This document shows, one piece after another, positions 25,476 through 33,956 of a DNA stretch of 64,000 bases. The translations under genes and the position numbers were made by a program. The notes below the pieces were generated by a model. It was given only the letters and a program-made list of their open reading frames with translations. It did no database searches and was not told the DNA's origin. Position 1 is the stretch's first letter, and every line of letters begins with the position of its first letter. This DNA is from Lentzea sp. NEAU-D7 (GTDB lineage: Bacteria > Actinomycetota > Actinomycetes > Mycobacteriales > Pseudonocardiaceae), in assembly GCF_026242055.1 (NCBI RefSeq), contig NZ_JAPJDL010000006.1:62001-126000 (forward strand), in the 5' to 3' direction.

Positions 25476-28385
25476 GTGCACGACGAACGCGCACTGCTGG
25501 AGGAACGACTCAACCGCACGCTGAAGGAACGCATCCGCCCGGCCGTCTACGGCGAGACAGCGCCGCTGGAACTCGCCGTCTGGACCGTGCCGGACGAACC
25601 CGTCCCGGTCGCCGAGGCGCTGGAGGCCACCTACGAACCGGCCCAGGTCGGTGACGCCTGGGGCGCGCCCTGGAGCACGAGCTGGTTCCGGCTGACCGGC
25701 AGCGTCCCGGAGTCGTGGCAGGGCAAGCAGGTCGAGGTCGTGCTGGACCTCGGCTTCACCCACCCCGGCCCCGGATTCCAGTCCGAAGGCCTCGCCTACA
25801 CGGCGGACGGCCTGCCCATCAAGGGCATCGAGCCGCGCAACTCCTACCTGCCCGTCGACGGTCGTGAGGTCCTCTTCTACCTGGAGGCCGCCGGCAACCC
25901 GACCATCCTCGACTTCCACCCGTTCCTGCCGACCCCGCTGGGCGACAAGGAGACGGCGGGCACCGAGCCGTTGTACAAGATCCTCAAGGCCGAGCTCGCG
26001 GTGTTCCAGCCGCAGGTGTGGCACCTGATGCTCGACATCGAGGTCCTCCAGTCCCTGATGGGGGAACTGCCGGACCACGACCCGCGCCGGCACAAGGTCC
26101 TGCACGCGCTGGACCGGGCGATGGACGCGCTGGACCTCAACGAGGTCGCCGCGACCGCCGATCTCGCCCGCGAGGAACTGGCGGGCGTGCTGGCGTTGCC
26201 CGCCAACGCCTCCGCGCACAAGGTCTCCGCGATCGGCCACGCGCACATCGACTCGGCCTGGCTGTGGCCGCTGCGCGAGACCGTCCGCAAGTGCGCGCGC
26301 ACGTTCTCGAACGTCACCAGGCTGATGGACGAGTACCCGGACTTCTACTTCGCGTGCTCGCAGGCCCAGCAGTACGCGTGGATGAAGGAAGACCACCCGC
26401 ACGTCTGGGACCGCGTCCGCGAGAAGGTCCGCACCGGGCAGTTCGTGCCGGTCGGCGGCATGTGGGTCGAGTCGGACACGAACATGCCCGGCGGTGAGGC
26501 GATGGCCCGCCAGCTGGTGCACGGCAAGCGCTTCTTCCTCGACGAGTTCGGCGTCGAGACCGAGGAGGTCTGGCTGCCGGACTCGTTCGGCTACAGCGCC
26601 GCGCTCCCCCAGCTGATCAAGCTGTCGGGCTCGCGCTGGTTCCTCACCCAGAAGCTGTCGTGGAACCAGATCAACAAGTTCCCGCACCACACGTTCTGGT
26701 GGGAGGGCATCGACGGCACGCGGATCTTCACGCACTTCCCTCCCGTCGACACCTACAACTCGTCGCTGTCCGGCGAGGAACTCGCCCGCGCCTCGCGGCA
26801 GTTCGCCGAGCACGCCAAGGCTTCGCGGTCGCTGGTGCCGTTCGGCTACGGCGACGGCGGTGGCGGCCCCACCCGCGAGATGATGGAGACCGCGCACCGC
26901 GTCGCGGACCTCGAAGGTTCCCCCACCGTGCGCGTGGAGCCTCCGCGGGAGTTCTTCCAGGCCGCGCAGGACGAGTACCCGGACGCGCCGGTGTGGGCGG
27001 GCGAGCTGTACCTGGAGAAGCACCGCGCCACCTACACCACCCAGGCCAGGACCAAGCAGGGCAACCGCCGCAGCGAACACCTGCTGCGCGAGGCCGAGCA
27101 TTGGTCTGTCGCGGCTGCCCTGGCTGGACACGAGTACCCGTACGACGACCTCGACCGGTTGTGGAAGACCGTGCTGCTGCACCAGTTCCACGACATCCTG
27201 CCGGGCAGCTCGATCGCTTGGGTGCACCGCGAGGCCGAGGCCACCTACGCCCGCGTGGCGTCCGAGCTCGAGGCCCTGACGGCACGGGCGATCGACGCGC
27301 TGAAGGGCGACGGCGACGACGAGCTCACGTTCGACGTGCTCGGCGGCGACGCCCCTCGCGCGTTCGTCGCGCCCGTGGACGGCGTGCTGGACAACGGAAG
27401 GCTGCGGGTCACGATCGACGCGGACGGCGTCGTGCTCTCGATCCTCGACCTCGAGGAGGACCGCGAAGTCCTGCCGCCGCACGGGTTCGCGGGCATGCCG
27501 CAGCTGCACCGGGACAACCCGAACCAGTGGGACGCCTGGGACATCGACCCGTTCTACCGCAACTGGAAGGCCGACCTGGCCCCGTCCGAACGAGTCGACG
27601 CCTCCGACGGCGTGGTGGTGCGGGCGACGTTCGGCGACTCCGTGCTCACCCAGACCATCCGGCTGAGGGAGGGCGCCAAGCAGGTCGACTTCGAGACCGA
27701 GGTGGATTGGCAGGAACGGGAGAAGCTGCTCAAGATCGCATTCCCGCTCGACCTGCGCGCCGAGGTCTCGACGGCGGAGACGCAGTTCGGCCACCTGCAC
27801 CGCCCGGTGCACGCCAACACCTCGTGGGAGGCGGCGAAGTTCGAGATCTGCGCCCACCGCTACCTGCACGTCGGCGAACCCGGCTACGGCGTCGCGGTGG
27901 TCAACGACTCGACCTACGGCCACGAGGTCACCCGCACCACCCGTGACGACGGCGGGACCACCACGACCGTGCGCCTGTCCCTGCTGCGCGCACCGAGGTT
28001 CCCCGATCCCGAGACCGACCAGGGCGAGCACCGCTTCCGCTACGCCCTCGTGGTCGGCGCGGGCATCCCGGAGGCGATCGACGCCGGGTACCGCATCAAC
28101 CTGCCGCCGCAGGCCGTCCGGGGTTCGCGCGCACCGGAACCGTTGGTGCGCACGGACAACCCGGCGGTGAGGGTCGAGGCCGTGAAGCTGGCCGACGACC
28201 GGTCGGGCGACGTCGTCGTCCGGCTCTACGAGGCGCACGGCGGCCGTGCCCGCGCCTCGATCAGCACCTCCTTCGCCCACACCCGGATCCAGGAGACCGA
28301 CCTGCTCGAACGGCCCTTGGCCGACGCGTCGGCCGAGGTGGTGCTGCGCCCGTTCCAAGTGATCACCCTGCGATTCACGAGGTAG
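25476..28385 (+). CDS. GH38 alpha-mannosidase
   Basis: Encodes 969 residues with no signal peptide, so it acts in the cytoplasm on imported sugars. Order of domains: an N-terminal beta domain (1-245), the GH38 catalytic barrel with G-H-A-H-I-D-S-A-W (metal ligands H257 and D259), and G-M-W-V-E-S-D-T-N, where D334 is the probable nucleophile and metal ligand. W-L-P-D-S-F-G-Y-S and H-Q-F-H-D-I-L-P-G-S-S follow, then the C-terminal beta domains. All key residues are present and length is normal for the Ams1-like group. It starts 5 bp after the GH5-like gene. Confidence 0.95.
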   Translation: MHDERALLEERLNRTLKERIRPAVYGETAPLELAVWTVPDEPVPVAEALEATYEPAQVGDAWGAPWSTSWFRLTGSVPESWQGKQVEVVLDLGFTHPGPGFQSEGLAYTADGLPIKGIEPRNSYLPVDGREVLFYLEAAGNPTILDFHPFLPTPLGDKETAGTEPLYKILKAELAVFQPQVWHLMLDIEVLQSLMGELPDHDPRRHKVLHALDRAMDALDLNEVAATADLAREELAGVLALPANASAHKVSAIGHAHIDSAWLWPLRETVRKCARTFSNVTRLMDEYPDFYFACSQAQQYAWMKEDHPHVWDRVREKVRTGQFVPVGGMWVESDTNMPGGEAMARQLVHGKRFFLDEFGVETEEVWLPDSFGYSAALPQLIKLSGSRWFLTQKLSWNQINKFPHHTFWWEGIDGTRIFTHFPPVDTYNSSLSGEELARASRQFAEHAKASRSLVPFGYGDGGGGPTREMMETAHRVADLEGSPTVRVEPPREFFQAAQDEYPDAPVWAGELYLEKHRATYTTQARTKQGNRRSEHLLREAEHWSVAAALAGHEYPYDDLDRLWKTVLLHQFHDILPGSSIAWVHREAEATYARVASELEALTARAIDALKGDGDDELTFDVLGGDAPRAFVAPVDGVLDNGRLRVTIDADGVVLSILDLEEDREVLPPHGFAGMPQLHRDNPNQWDAWDIDPFYRNWKADLAPSERVDASDGVVVRATFGDSVLTQTIRLREGAKQVDFETEVDWQEREKLLKIAFPLDLRAEVSTAETQFGHLHRPVHANTSWEAAKFEICAHRYLHVGEPGYGVAVVNDSTYGHEVTRTTRDDGGTTTTVRLSLLRAPRFPDPETDQGEHRFRYALVVGAGIPEAIDAGYRINLPPQAVRGSRAPEPLVRTDNPAVRVEAVKLADDRSGDVVVRLYEAHGGRARASISTSFAHTRIQETDLLERPLADASAEVVLRPFQVITLRFTR

Positions 28386-28388
28386 CGC

Positions 28389-29288
28389 ATGAAGAAGCTG
28401 TTCCTCGCCCTGCTGCTGGTGGCGCTCGCCGCGCCACCGGCCCAGGCGGCCACCCAGAAGCGAACCGTCGTCTACTACCAGACCCAGTACAGCAACGGCG
28501 CGACCGGCACGTACGTCTCGCCCAAGCCCCTGGTGGACCGCAACACCGGCGTCACGGACGTCCTCGTCGCCGCCATCCACCTCAACGACAACAAGATCGT
28601 CCACCTCAACGACCACCCGCCGTCGCACTCGCGGTACACCCAGATGTGGCAGGACCTCGCCGCGATGCAGGCCCGCGGCGTCAACGTGATCGGCATGGTC
28701 GGCGGCGCGGCGCCGGGCTCGTTCCAGCGGCTCGACACCCGGTTCTCCGAGTACTACCCGTTGCTGCGCGACACGATCCGCACCTACAGGCTCAACGGCG
28801 TCGACCTCGACGTCGAGGAGCGGATGTCGATCGCGGGCATCCGGCGGGTGATCGACCAGCTCAAGGCCGACTTCGGCGCGAACTTCATCGTCACGCTCTC
28901 GCCGGTGGCGAGCGCGCTGTGGGGCGGCGGCAACCTCTCGGGCTTCAACTACGAGGACCTGTACCGCAGCCACGGCTCGAAGATCGCGTGGTTCAACGGC
29001 CAGTTCTACAACGGCTGGGGCAACGCGGGCAGCACCGCGCACTACGACCAGATCATCAACCGGCGGGTGGTCCCGGCGGACAAGGTCGTGCTCGGCACCC
29101 TCACCAGCACGGCCAACGGCGGGTCCGGCTACGTGAGCACGACGACGCTGAAGAACACCGTCACGAGTCTCAAGACCAAGTACGCGAACTTCGGCGGTGT
29201 GGCGGGCTGGGAGTACTTCAACTCGCTGCCCGGCGGCACCGCGGAGCCGTGGCGGTGGGCGGCGGACGTGACGGCCTGGCAGAAGTAG
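28389..29288 (+). CDS. Secreted GH18 glycosidase, probable endo-beta-N-acetylglucosaminidase
   Basis: Encodes 299 residues. Residues 1-20 are a Sec signal peptide ending A-Q-A-A, so the enzyme is exported. The GH18 motif is L-N-G-V-D-L-D-V-E with D139, D141 and the catalytic acid E143; the usual leading Asp is Asn here. W-E-Y-F-N near the end closes the barrel. The short single-domain form resembles bacterial endoglycosidases that cut the N-glycan chitobiose core more than chitinases. It starts 3 bp after the GH38 gene and would supply the importer. A chitinase role cannot be excluded. Confidence 0.78.
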   Translation: MKKLFLALLLVALAAPPAQAATQKRTVVYYQTQYSNGATGTYVSPKPLVDRNTGVTDVLVAAIHLNDNKIVHLNDHPPSHSRYTQMWQDLAAMQARGVNVIGMVGGAAPGSFQRLDTRFSEYYPLLRDTIRTYRLNGVDLDVEERMSIAGIRRVIDQLKADFGANFIVTLSPVASALWGGGNLSGFNYEDLYRSHGSKIAWFNGQFYNGWGNAGSTAHYDQIINRRVVPADKVVLGTLTSTANGGSGYVSTTTLKNTVTSLKTKYANFGGVAGWEYFNSLPGGTAEPWRWAADVTAWQK

Positions 29289-29305
29289 GCCGTACGGCGT
29301 AATTC

Positions 29306-29334
29306 GGGTGGGGTGTGCAACGAGCACCCCACCC
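29306..29334 (+). terminator. Terminator of the mannoside operon
   Basis: Perfect 10-bp stem GGGTGGGGTG / CACCCCACCC with a 9-nt loop, 17 bp after the last stop of the operon. Confidence 0.78.
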
Positions 29335-29408
29335 GTCGCGATTAAGGGGCCGGGGTACCTCCGGCCACTGGAGGCACGGGGGTTCTGGGGACTTGGGGGG
29401 AATTTCGC

Positions 29409-30917
29409 ATGCCTTCTGCAAGATCGCTGGCGGTCGCGGCCGCCGTGCTGCTGGGGGTGCTGGTGCCGGGTGTGGCACAAGCGGCACCACCGTCCAACGA
29501 CGACTTCGACTCCGCCACGGTCGTCGGCTCACTGCCGTACGCCGTCGAGCAGGACACGACGGAGTCGACCAAGGCGTCCGACGACCCGGCCGGCTGCCGC
29601 GGGTACTCGGTGCCGGGCTCGGCCTGGTTCCGCTACACCGCGACCGAGGACGGCCTGCTGCGGCTGAAGACCGAGGGCAGTGACCGCGATCTGAACGTCG
29701 CCACCTTCACCGGTGAGCGCGGCGACCTCGACCCCGTCTGGAACGCGTTCTACGACGGCTGCACGACCCAGCGGAGCACGCCGCTCACGTTCCCGGCGAA
29801 GGCCGGCACCACCTACCACTTCATGGTGAGCGGCACGAGCTCGGCGGGCGGCCAGGTGAAGCTCGCGCTGGACAGGATCTCCCGCCTGCCCAACGACGAT
29901 CTCGCCGGAGCCGAGCAGGTGACGGCGCTGCCGTTCAGCGCGCCGCAGCCGGACTACACCCGCGCCTCCCGTGAGCCGAACGAGCCGGTGGCCTCCACGT
30001 GCTCCGGTTCTGGCGCGCCCTCCGTCTGGTACGCCTACACCCCCACGCGGAACCACTCGGTGCTGATGCACGTCGAGGGGTGGGGTTCCGGCCCGCTGGT
30101 GACCGTTTACGAGGGCACCTCGATCAACGACCTGACCTTCCTCGGTTGCGAAGGCCCTCAGCACTACAACGGCAAGTCGGTCGCGGTCACGGCCGGCAAG
30201 ACCTACTACTTCCAGTGGGCCGGCGGCGGGTACTACAGCTACCCCTCCACGCTCGAGCTGACCGAGTCGGAGCCGTTCCAGACGAGCGTCTACACCGGCT
30301 ACTCCCACGAGCGGTCGATCTTCGAGGACGTCGGCTTCTCACTGGACCACACGAACGACTACGACGACCCCGTCACGACCGAGTGGGACTTCGGTGACGG
30401 CACGACCGCGCCGCCCAGCGCGGAGAACCACCAGGCGCACCGTTACGCCGCGGACGGCGTCTACACGGTGACCGTGCGCTCGAAGGCCTCGGACGGCCGC
30501 ACGGCGACGGACACGACCGTCGTCACGGTGAAGACGCACGACGTCGGCATCTCCAAGTTCACCGTGCCGACCAGCGCACGGGTGGGCGAGCAGAAGCAGA
30601 TCTCGGTCCACGTGTCGAACACCCGCCACCTGGAGAAGGTGAAGACCACCGTCTACCGGAACAACGGCAACGGCTGGCAGGAGGTCGGGACGCTCACGAT
30701 CGACGTGCCGGCGCACCCGACCCGCCTGGTGAAGTTCCCGTTCGCCCACACCTTCACCCCGCAGGACGCGGTGACCGGCAAGGTCTCGTTCCGCGCGGTC
30801 GTCGAGCCGCAGCTCGAGTACCCGGTGCGCGACGCCGTTCCGTCCGACAACGAGGTCATCACGACCGCGACGACCGTCAGGCCGGCGCTGCTGTCCGCCG
30901 CCGCCGTCGCGAACTGA
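29409..30917 (+). CDS. Secreted PKD-domain protein (copy 1)
   Basis: Encodes 502 residues. Residues 1-26 are a Sec signal peptide ending A-Q-A-A. Two repeated modules follow, each opening with N-D-D-(F/L)-x-x-A-x-x-V-x-x-L-P and containing W-(F/Y)-x-Y-T. A PKD domain is at about residues 300-375 (W-D-F-G-D-G-T and H-R-Y-A-A-D-G-V-Y-T-V-T-V). A CARDB-like beta domain follows, starting H-D-V-G-I-S-K-F. No enzyme domain, sorting signal or membrane anchor is seen. It is probably a secreted binding or matrix protein. The next gene is a paralogue 13 bp downstream. Confidence 0.82.
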   Translation: MPSARSLAVAAAVLLGVLVPGVAQAAPPSNDDFDSATVVGSLPYAVEQDTTESTKASDDPAGCRGYSVPGSAWFRYTATEDGLLRLKTEGSDRDLNVATFTGERGDLDPVWNAFYDGCTTQRSTPLTFPAKAGTTYHFMVSGTSSAGGQVKLALDRISRLPNDDLAGAEQVTALPFSAPQPDYTRASREPNEPVASTCSGSGAPSVWYAYTPTRNHSVLMHVEGWGSGPLVTVYEGTSINDLTFLGCEGPQHYNGKSVAVTAGKTYYFQWAGGGYYSYPSTLELTESEPFQTSVYTGYSHERSIFEDVGFSLDHTNDYDDPVTTEWDFGDGTTAPPSAENHQAHRYAADGVYTVTVRSKASDGRTATDTTVVTVKTHDVGISKFTVPTSARVGEQKQISVHVSNTRHLEKVKTTVYRNNGNGWQEVGTLTIDVPAHPTRLVKFPFAHTFTPQDAVTGKVSFRAVVEPQLEYPVRDAVPSDNEVITTATTVRPALLSAAAVAN

Positions 30918-30930
30918 TCCGGGGGAGATC

Positions 30931-32406
30931 ATGAGACTGTCCAAGAGGATTCTCGCGTCCGCGTTCGCCGCGGCCGTGTTCGCGACGTTCGCGCCCGTGG
31001 TGGCGCTGGCCGCTGCCGCGGGCGACGACTTCGACAGCGCGACCGACGTCACCGCGCTGCCGTTCCAGTCGGCGGTCGACACGACCGGCGCCACCAAGGC
31101 GGCCGACGACCCCAACGCGTGCAACCACTGGGGTGAGGCGTCGGTCTGGTTGCGCTACACCGCACCCGCCGACGGCCTCGTCCGGCTGCGGGCCGAGTCC
31201 ACGCGGTTCGGGCCGTTCTTCGGCGTGTTCACCGGCCAGCGCGGTGCGCTCGCGCCGGTGCCGGGTGCCTGCGACTCCAACAGCCCGCACGACACCATCT
31301 TCTCCGTCCAGGCGGGGGTGACGTACCACGTCATGCTCGTCGAGTACTACTCGTGGTACGCGGGCCCGGTCAACGTGTCCCTGACCCCCGTCGCCCCTTC
31401 ACCGAACGACGACCGCGCGGCGGCGGCGCCCGTGGAGATCTCCGAACGGCACGAGGGCGACCTGCGGCGCGCGTCGGCGGAGCCGGGTGAGCCGGCGGCG
31501 AGCTGCGACGCCGGTGCCACGCAGTCGGTCTGGTACCGCTACACGCCGGCGCAGGCGAAGTTCGTGCGGGTGCAGGCCGACCGCGCGGCGGTGAGCGTGT
31601 ACCGCGCCTCCGACCTGTCCGAAGTGGACTGCGAACCGTCCGGCAGCGGCAATTACCAGGACAACGTCTTCTCGGCGGTGCCGGGCGAGTCGTACCTGGT
31701 CCGGGTGGCGGACTCACCGGCGTACGCGGGGCCGTTCTCCGCGGAGTTCGGCGAGGCCCCTCCGCTGAGCCCCGGTGTGTCCTCGTACCCCAGCAACCCG
31801 TCGGTGTTCACCGAGCTCACGATGGAGCCCTACTCCGGTGTGCAGCGGCCGCTCGTCAGCGGAACCGTGCAGTTCGGTGACGGCGGCTCGGCGCAGATCG
31901 TGCCCGGTCAGCCGATCAAGCACCGGTACGCGGCCGACGGCCAGTACACGGTCACGGTGACCGGCTCGACGAAGGACGGCCGCACCGGCACCGGGACGCG
32001 GACGCTGAAGGTCGACACGCACGACGTCGCGGTGACCGCGTTCACCGTCCCGGCCTCGGCACGGGCGGGCCAGACCAAGCAGTTCAAGGTGAGCGTGGCC
32101 AACACCCGGCAGGACGAGACCGTCCGCGTGACGCTCTACAAGGTCGGCGCCGCGGGCAGCGGTTACGACCTGGAGATCGGCCACACCACGCAGTGGGTCC
32201 CGGCGTCCGCGTCCGGGGTGTCCGACTTCCCGTTCGCCTACACCTACTCGGCGGAGGACGCCGTGAAGGGCTCGGTGGAGTTCCGGGTGCAGGCCACCCT
32301 GCCCGAACGCGCCTGGGACGCGGAGGCAAGGCCGGAGGACAACCAGGCACGTGCGAAGACGACCAGCGTGCGCAAGGCGGCGGGCACCAGCGCCGTGATC
32401 GACTAG
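30931..32406 (+). CDS. Secreted PKD-domain protein (copy 2)
   Basis: Encodes 491 residues with the same architecture as the protein at 29409: signal peptide (1-30), two N-D-D/D-D-F modules with W-(L/Y)-R-Y-T, a PKD-like domain (V-Q-F-G-D-G-G-S, H-R-Y-A-A-D-G-Q-Y-T-V-T-V), and a CARDB-like domain (H-D-V-A-V-T-A-F-T-V-P-A-S-A-R-A-G-Q). The PKD motif is degenerate (F-G-D-G after V-Q instead of W-D). The 13-bp spacing with a GGGGGAG site indicates co-transcription. The stop overlaps that of the P450 gene by 4 bp (CTAG). Confidence 0.82.
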   Translation: MRLSKRILASAFAAAVFATFAPVVALAAAAGDDFDSATDVTALPFQSAVDTTGATKAADDPNACNHWGEASVWLRYTAPADGLVRLRAESTRFGPFFGVFTGQRGALAPVPGACDSNSPHDTIFSVQAGVTYHVMLVEYYSWYAGPVNVSLTPVAPSPNDDRAAAAPVEISERHEGDLRRASAEPGEPAASCDAGATQSVWYRYTPAQAKFVRVQADRAAVSVYRASDLSEVDCEPSGSGNYQDNVFSAVPGESYLVRVADSPAYAGPFSAEFGEAPPLSPGVSSYPSNPSVFTELTMEPYSGVQRPLVSGTVQFGDGGSAQIVPGQPIKHRYAADGQYTVTVTGSTKDGRTGTGTRTLKVDTHDVAVTAFTVPASARAGQTKQFKVSVANTRQDETVRVTLYKVGAAGSGYDLEIGHTTQWVPASASGVSDFPFAYTYSAEDAVKGSVEFRVQATLPERAWDAEARPEDNQARAKTTSVRKAAGTSAVID

Positions 32407-33539
32407 TCGAAGCGGAAGGTGGCTGTCTCGAGGTTGTCGAGCATCCACTGACGCCGCACGAGCGGTGCGCCGGTCTCCCTGCGCAGCAGGGGAAGCCGGC
32501 GCACCATCTCCTCGAGCAGCACCCGTTTCTCCAGCCGCGCGAGCCCGGCACCCAGGCAGTGGTGCGGCCCGTGGCCGAAACTCATGATCCGAGTCCTGCG
32601 CCGGATGTCGAACGTGTCCGGGTCGGCGTAGCGCGCGGGGTCGCGGTTGGCCGCGCTGAGCCATCCGCTCACCCACTGCCCCGCCCTGATCTCCTGGCCG
32701 CCGATCGTGACGTCGCGCAGCACCAGCCTGCGCGGGGCCGGGAAGACCGGGTACCAGCGCATGGTCTCCTCGATCGCCCCCGGAATCAGCGACGGGTCCG
32801 CGCGCAGCTCCTCCCAGCAGCCGAACTCGGTCAGGAACAGCACGGCGTTCGGGATCGTCGCGGCGGTCGTGTCGACGCCGGCGCCGAGCAGCATCGCGCA
32901 GTAGCCGATGAGGTCCCAGTCCGACATCGGCCTGCCGTCGACGAGGTAGCCGGTGGCCTGCACGGCGAGCAGCTCGGCGATCAGCCCGTCCCCCGGCTCC
33001 GCGCGCTGGCGGTCCAGTTCGGCGGCGAAGAACTCGGCCATCTCGGCCTGCCGCGGCACGGTGTTGGTCGTGACGGAGTCCTGGTACCACTGCTCCAGCC
33101 ACTCGGTCATCCGCTGCTCCGCGCTGAGGTCGAGACCGAGCAGGTGGCAGATCACCCTGGTCGGCAAGGGTTTGCCGACGCTCGGGACCACGTCGAAACC
33201 GCCGGGGTCGAGCCCGTCGACGAGCTCGGTGGCGATGGCGCGGATCTGCGTCTCGAGCCGGGACATCACCCTGGGGCTGAACGGGTCGGCGACCGCGGCC
33301 CGCAGGTCGCGATGGCGCCGCCCGTCCGCGGCCCACATGCCGCTCAGCACGGGGTTGGCGAGCGGCCTGGTCTCGTCGGTGAGGCCGTAGCCGGACGAGA
33401 AGCACTCCTCGTCGGAGAGCACGCGCTGGACGTCGCCGAGGCTGAAGACGTGCCAGGTGTCGAGTGCCTCGTCGAAGTGGACCTCGGTGGTGGGATCGAA
33501 GAACTTCGCAGGTCGCGTGGGCAGGTGGGCGACAGTCAT
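32403..33539 (-). CDS. Cytochrome P450
   Basis: Encodes 378 residues, on the short side for a soluble bacterial P450 but complete. The I-helix is L-L-G-A-G-V-D-T-T-A-A-T (217-228). The K-helix E-x-x-R is E258-R261. The haem loop is F-G-H-G-P-H-H-C-L-G with ligand C328. No ferredoxin or reductase gene is adjacent and no biosynthetic cluster surrounds it, so the substrate is unknown. A large inverted repeat lies directly upstream. It converges with the PKD gene. Confidence 0.94.
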   Translation of the reverse strand: MTVAHLPTRPAKFFDPTTEVHFDEALDTWHVFSLGDVQRVLSDEECFSSGYGLTDETRPLANPVLSGMWAADGRRHRDLRAAVADPFSPRVMSRLETQIRAIATELVDGLDPGGFDVVPSVGKPLPTRVICHLLGLDLSAEQRMTEWLEQWYQDSVTTNTVPRQAEMAEFFAAELDRQRAEPGDGLIAELLAVQATGYLVDGRPMSDWDLIGYCAMLLGAGVDTTAATIPNAVLFLTEFGCWEELRADPSLIPGAIEETMRWYPVFPAPRRLVLRDVTIGGQEIRAGQWVSGWLSAANRDPARYADPDTFDIRRRTRIMSFGHGPHHCLGAGLARLEKRVLLEEMVRRLPLLRRETGAPLVRRQWMLDNLETATFRFD

Positions 33540-33552
33540 GCCCTCGATCGTG

Positions 33553-33613
33553 ACCCCTTACGCCCACCGCCGGGATCCGCTGATCCGGCTACCGCGGGTA
33601 CGGCGTAAGGGGT
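33553..33613. promoter_or_regulatory. Long-spaced inverted repeat upstream of the P450 gene
   Basis: Perfect 12-bp inverted repeat ACCCCTTACGCC (33553-33564) and GGCGTAAGGGGT (33602-33613), separated by 37 bp. A smaller GGATC-CGCT-GATCC repeat sits in the middle. It begins 13 bp upstream of the P450 start. A separate hairpin TGAGGGG-CCA-CCCCTCA follows at 33646-33662. The half-site spacing suits two turns-apart regulator sites or a looped control element. No regulator gene is adjacent. Confidence 0.6.
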
Positions 33614-33708
33614 CTCACGGCGCGACCTTAGGTGATCGTCCGATGTGAGGGGCCACCCCTCAGCAGCAATCTCACTCTCGTCGGAGAACGAACTGAGGAG
33701 TGAGTCGG

Positions 33709-33885
33709 ATGGAATGGACGCCCGAAGCGATCAAGGCGGAGATGGACTACCGGCAGGAGGCCCTGCGCGAGGACGCCCGCCGGGCGCGGGAGTACTACCG
33801 CCACGGCGGGAAGCAGCGGTCGTGGTGGCACCGCGTGACACATCGCCACGAGCCTGAGGGTCCCGCCGGACAACAGGCCGCGTGA
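33709..33885 (+). CDS. Small charged hypothetical protein
   Basis: Encodes 58 residues from ATG 33709, with GAGGAG 8 nt upstream; GTG 33700 is an in-frame alternative. M-E-W-T-P-E-A-I-K-A-E-M-D-Y-R-Q-E-A-L opens a predicted amphipathic helix rich in Arg and Glu, followed by a basic W-W-H-R-V-T-H-R-H segment and a Gly/Ala/Gln tail. No membrane span. Function unknown. A strong terminator follows. Confidence 0.65.
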   Translation: MEWTPEAIKAEMDYRQEALREDARRAREYYRHGGKQRSWWHRVTHRHEPEGPAGQQAA

Positions 33886-33899
33886 TGCCGGGGGTGGTC

Positions 33900-33942
33900 G
33901 CAGGGGGTGTGGTTCCTCTCGTCCAGGAACCACACCCCCTGC
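33900..33942. terminator. Strong bidirectional terminator
   Basis: Perfect 18-bp stem (33900-33917 with 33925-33942) and a 7-nt loop. It separates the small gene ending at 33885 from the convergent betaine binding-protein gene ending at 33957. Confidence 0.9.
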
Positions 33943-33956
33943 GGCCCGTGCTCTGA

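Noticed and set aside
21384..29334. Mobile element or phage island
   Set aside because: No integrase, transposase, terminal repeats or phage genes are seen; the operon is compact and has its own regulator.
25365..29480. Minus-strand open frame of 1371 codons across the glycosidase operon
   Set aside because: It is antisense to four well-supported genes, has Arg/Val/His-rich composition typical of shadow frames in high-GC DNA, and no recognisable domain.
32403..33539. P450 as part of a secondary-metabolite cluster
   Set aside because: Neighbours are PKD proteins and a betaine importer; there is no PKS, NRPS, terpene or RiPP gene in the window.
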